From the NCBI GenBank assembly GCA_964418425.1, contig CAYQLT010000007.1:1-64000 (forward strand): 64,000 bases of DNA, given 5' to 3'. Each line of letters opens with the position of its first letter. Positions within the stretch are counted from its first letter, which is position 1. This document shows, piece after piece, positions 61,497 to 64,000 of the stretch. Position numbers and translations under genes: made by a program. The notes under the pieces were generated by a model that was not told the DNA's origin, ran no database searches, and saw only the letters and a list, made by a program, of their open reading frames with translations. This DNA comes from CAYQLT01 sp964418425 (lineage in GTDB: Bacteria > Bacillota > Limnochordia > Limnochordales > Geochordaceae).

Positions 61497-64000
61497 GTGC
61501 AGGTCTCCAGGCGGGGCTTGCTCAAGCTTACCACCGCGGCGACCGCCGGGGCGGCTGCGGCCTCAGCGTTCGGGTTTAACCTGGCTCCAGCCCGGGCGGC
61601 GGTGCGGGAGCTGAAGATCAACCGCACCCGGCAACTTCACAGCATCTGTCCGTACTGCGCGGTGGGCTGCGGCATGATCGCCCACGTGGGGTACACAGGG
61701 GGGCTCAACACCGCGCCCAGCATCGTCCACATCGAAGGCGACCCGGACAGCCCCATCAACGGCGGCACCCTTTGCCCCAAAGGGGCCAGCGCCATGCAGC
61801 TGCACCTCAATCGCCACCGGCTGCATAGCCCTCTCTACCGGGCCCCGGGAGCCACTGAGTGGCGAGAGGTGAGCTGGGACTGGGCGATGGACCAGATCGC
61901 CGACCGCATCAAGTCCAGCCGTGACCGTACCTTTACGGCGCGCAACGCCAGGGGCCAGGTTGTCAACCGCACCGACGGCATCGTGGCCTTTGGCAGCGCG
62001 ACCATGTCCAACGAGGACGCTTACCTCCTCGTGAAGACCTTCCGGGCGCTGGGGGTTTACTATTTCGACCACCAGGCCCGTATATGACACAGCCCGACGG
62101 TGGCCAGTTTGGCCGCCACCTTCGGGCGGGGCGCCATGACCAACCACTGGCGGGACATCAAAAACGCCGACGTCATCCTGGTCATGGGCGCCAATCCTGC
62201 AGAAAACCATCCCTGCGGCTTCAAGTGGGTCGTGGAGGCCCAGGCCCAAGGCGCCACCCTGGTGGTCGTGGATCCCCGATTCAACCGGACGGCGGCTGTG
62301 GCAGACATCTATGCGCCGATCCGGGCGGGGACGGACATCGCGTTCCTGGGCGGTCTCATCAACTACACGCTGCAAAACAACCTCTACCACGAGGAGTACG
62401 TGCGCCTGCACACCAACGCCTCCTTCATCGTCAAAGAGGGGTTCGACTTCCGGGACGGCGTCTTTTCGGGCTTCGATGAGGCGGCAGGGACGTACACGGA
62501 TCGTTCCTCATGGGATTACGAGCGGGACGCCAATGGGTTCGCCCTGCGGGATCCCACCCTGCAGCACCCTCGCAGCGTCTTCCAACTCCTCAAGCAGCAC
62601 TTCAGCCGCTACACGCCTGAGGTCGTCTCCCGCATCTGCGGGCTCAGTGTGGAAGACTTCCTGCGGGTCGCCCGGGTGGTCACCTCCACCGGGCGGGCGG
62701 ACCGGGTGGGCACCATCATGTACGCGGTGGGTTGGACCCAGCACATGCACGGCGCCCAGATGATCCGCACCGGCGCCATCCTGCAGCTGCTCTTGGGCAA
62801 CATCGGCCGGCCGGGGGGCGGCATCAACGCCCTGCGCGGCCACGCCAACGTGCAGGGGGCCACGGACCTGGCCGTGGTCGCCGATATCCTGCCGGGATAT
62901 CTCAGGATGCCCATCGCGGGCCAAGATACCCTGGAGGCGCATCTCAAGGCGTCCACGCCGGTGGCGGTAGACCCGGACTCCGTCAACTACTGGAGCAACT
63001 ACCCCAAGTTTTACGTGAGCCTGTTGAAGACATGGTGGGGCGATTACGCCACGGCGGACAACGAGTTCGCCTACACATACCTGCCCAAACGAGAGCCCAA
63101 CGTCGACCCCACCTACCTGGGCGCGTTCGACGCCATGTACAACCGGCAGATCGAAGGGTTTGTCACCTTCGGCTTCAACCCGGTGCTGGCGGGCCCCAAT
63201 ACCAACAAGATCATGGAGGCCCTGGGCCGGCTCAAGTGGCTGGTGGTGGTCGATCCCTTCGACAACGAGACGGCCTCGTTCTGGATGAGGGAAGGCGTGG
63301 ATCGCTCCAGCATCCAGACGGAGGTCTTCTTCCTGCCGTCCACCCACTGGATCGAACGCTCCGGGTCGTTCACCAACAGCGGGCGCTGGATCCAGTGGAA
63401 AGAGGCGGCAGTGCCGCCGGATCCGGCAGTCCGCTCCGACGCCTGGATCCTGGCAGGCCTGGTGCATCGGCTCAAGGAGCGCTACACCCGGGAGGGCGGG
63501 GCGTTCCCGGAGCCCATCCTGCATCTGCAGATGAACTACGCGAACCCGCTGGAGCCGTCCGAGGTGGAGGTGCTCAAAGAGATCAACGGGTACGACCTGA
63601 ACACCGGGAAGCTCCTCAACTCGTTCGCGGAGATGAAGGCGGACGGCACCACCACCGGCGGCAACTGGATCTACACGGGGGTCTTCACCGAGGCGGGTAA
63701 CCAGTCGGCCCGGCGGGGCCTGGAGGATCCCACCGGCATGGGGTTCTACCACAGCTGGGCTTTCAGCTGGCCGGCCAACCGGCGGGTGCTGTACAACCGG
63801 GCCTCGGCCGACGCCGAGGGGCGGCCATGGGATCCCCGCAGGCCTGGTATCCAGTGGAACGGAAGCCGATGGGTTGGGGACGTCCCTGATTACGGCGTGA
63901 CGACGGCCCCGTCAGCCCGCAAGGGTGCCTTCATCATGACCGAAGAGGGCGTGGGCCGGCTGTTCACCCGGAGCCTGGTGGACGGCCCGTTCCCGGAGCA
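61497..64000 (+). CDS. fdnG: Formate dehydrogenase alpha subunit, Tat-exported, selenocysteine (3' end outside window)
   Basis: FdnG/FdoG-type catalytic subunit oxidising formate to CO2. GTG 61497 (GGAGGAGGG 8 nt upstream) begins a twin-arginine signal, VSRRGLLKLTTAATAGAA. [4Fe-4S] motif: ICPYCAVGCGM plus LCPKGAS. At codon 197 an in-frame TGA (62085-62087) replaces the expected selenocysteine: FDHQARI, stop, HSPTVASLAATFGRGAMTN continues the FdnG sequence exactly, so it is read as Sec. After it come NHWRDIKNADVILVMGANPAENHP, the MGD-binding domains and GGGINALRGHANVQGATD. The frame stays open to 64000. Alternative ATG at 61467 gives ten extra residues. Reads on from its own promoter, 213 bp after glpX. 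Confidence 0.95.
62085..62117 (+). promoter_or_regulatory. Selenocysteine codon and SECIS-like hairpin
   Basis: TGA at 62085-62087, then after 11 nt a 7-bp stem: GGTGGCC (62099-62105), loop AGTTT, GGCCGCC (62111-62117), with one G-U pair. The loop starts 18 nt after the TGA, inside the range seen for bacterial SECIS elements read by SelB. Confidence 0.85.

Noticed and set aside
61497..62087. Truncated, 196-residue formate dehydrogenase pseudogene
   Set aside because: The stop is TGA at the known selenocysteine position, followed by a SECIS-like hairpin and continuous homology.

Overview
This is a GC-rich (roughly two thirds G+C), gene-dense bacterial segment with strong Shine-Dalgarno sites, many GTG starts and many 4-bp ATGA/GTGA gene overlaps. 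Several features point to a Gram-positive-lineage bacterium that also has an outer membrane: a type IV pilus secretin whose C-terminus looks like an outer-membrane beta-barrel, alongside Firmicutes-style regulators (MerR, LacI, LytS/LytTR, Crp). A diderm Bacillota such as the Limnochordia would fit; this is inference from gene content, not a phylogenetic result. The sequence carries four scaffold gaps of exactly 100 N (6760-6859, 11816-11915, 16562-16661, 29204-29303). They cut a sugar kinase/LacI pair, dctM, the prepilin peptidase and the major pilin.

Layout. 1-201: end of an AbrB-type antitoxin and a PIN-like remnant. 249-5181: leftward metal-resistance block (MerR regulator, DHA2 exporter, CPx-type P-ATPase) with two textbook MerR promoters having 19-bp spacers. 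5315-13455: rightward carbohydrate cluster (FGGY kinase, LacI regulator, FucI/AraA-like isomerase, TRAP transporter dctPQM, DapA-family aldolase), with two matching LacI-type operators. 13470-16505: TPR protein and a chemoreceptor with a CxxCH haem motif. 16662-29533: a leftward type IV pilus operon (pilA, pilB, pilT, pilC, pilM, pilN, a PilO-PilP fusion, a secretin split over two genes, a PilX-like protein, two minor pilins, prepilin peptidase). A Crp-family regulator follows (29760-30551), with a Crp-like box just before pilA, and then a GAF-EAL c-di-GMP phosphodiesterase.

32525-45850: threonine dehydratase-like enzyme, Tat-exported sulfite-oxidase-like protein, thymidine kinase, a coiled-coil PD-(D/E)XK protein with a recent internal duplication, a B12/radical SAM enzyme, a trehalose synthase-maltokinase fusion, a decayed VOC gene, a molybdopterin oxidoreductase and a dGTPase. 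45838-55674: lytic transglycosylase, a small transcription unit, a cNMP-binding/DUF2225/TPR protein, an orphan DNA methyltransferase, cupin, MFS exporter, fdhD, and a LytS/LytTR two-component pair.

56100-64000: the metabolic highlight. A LacD-type aldolase, phosphoribulokinase, ribulose-phosphate epimerase, NuoF-like diaphorase and class II fructose bisphosphatase form one operon. It is followed by the start of a Tat-exported formate dehydrogenase in which an in-frame TGA at 62085-62087 is selenocysteine and is followed by a SECIS-like hairpin. Together with fdhD this suggests formate oxidation feeding a Calvin-type cycle. RuBisCO is not in the window, so that link is inferred.
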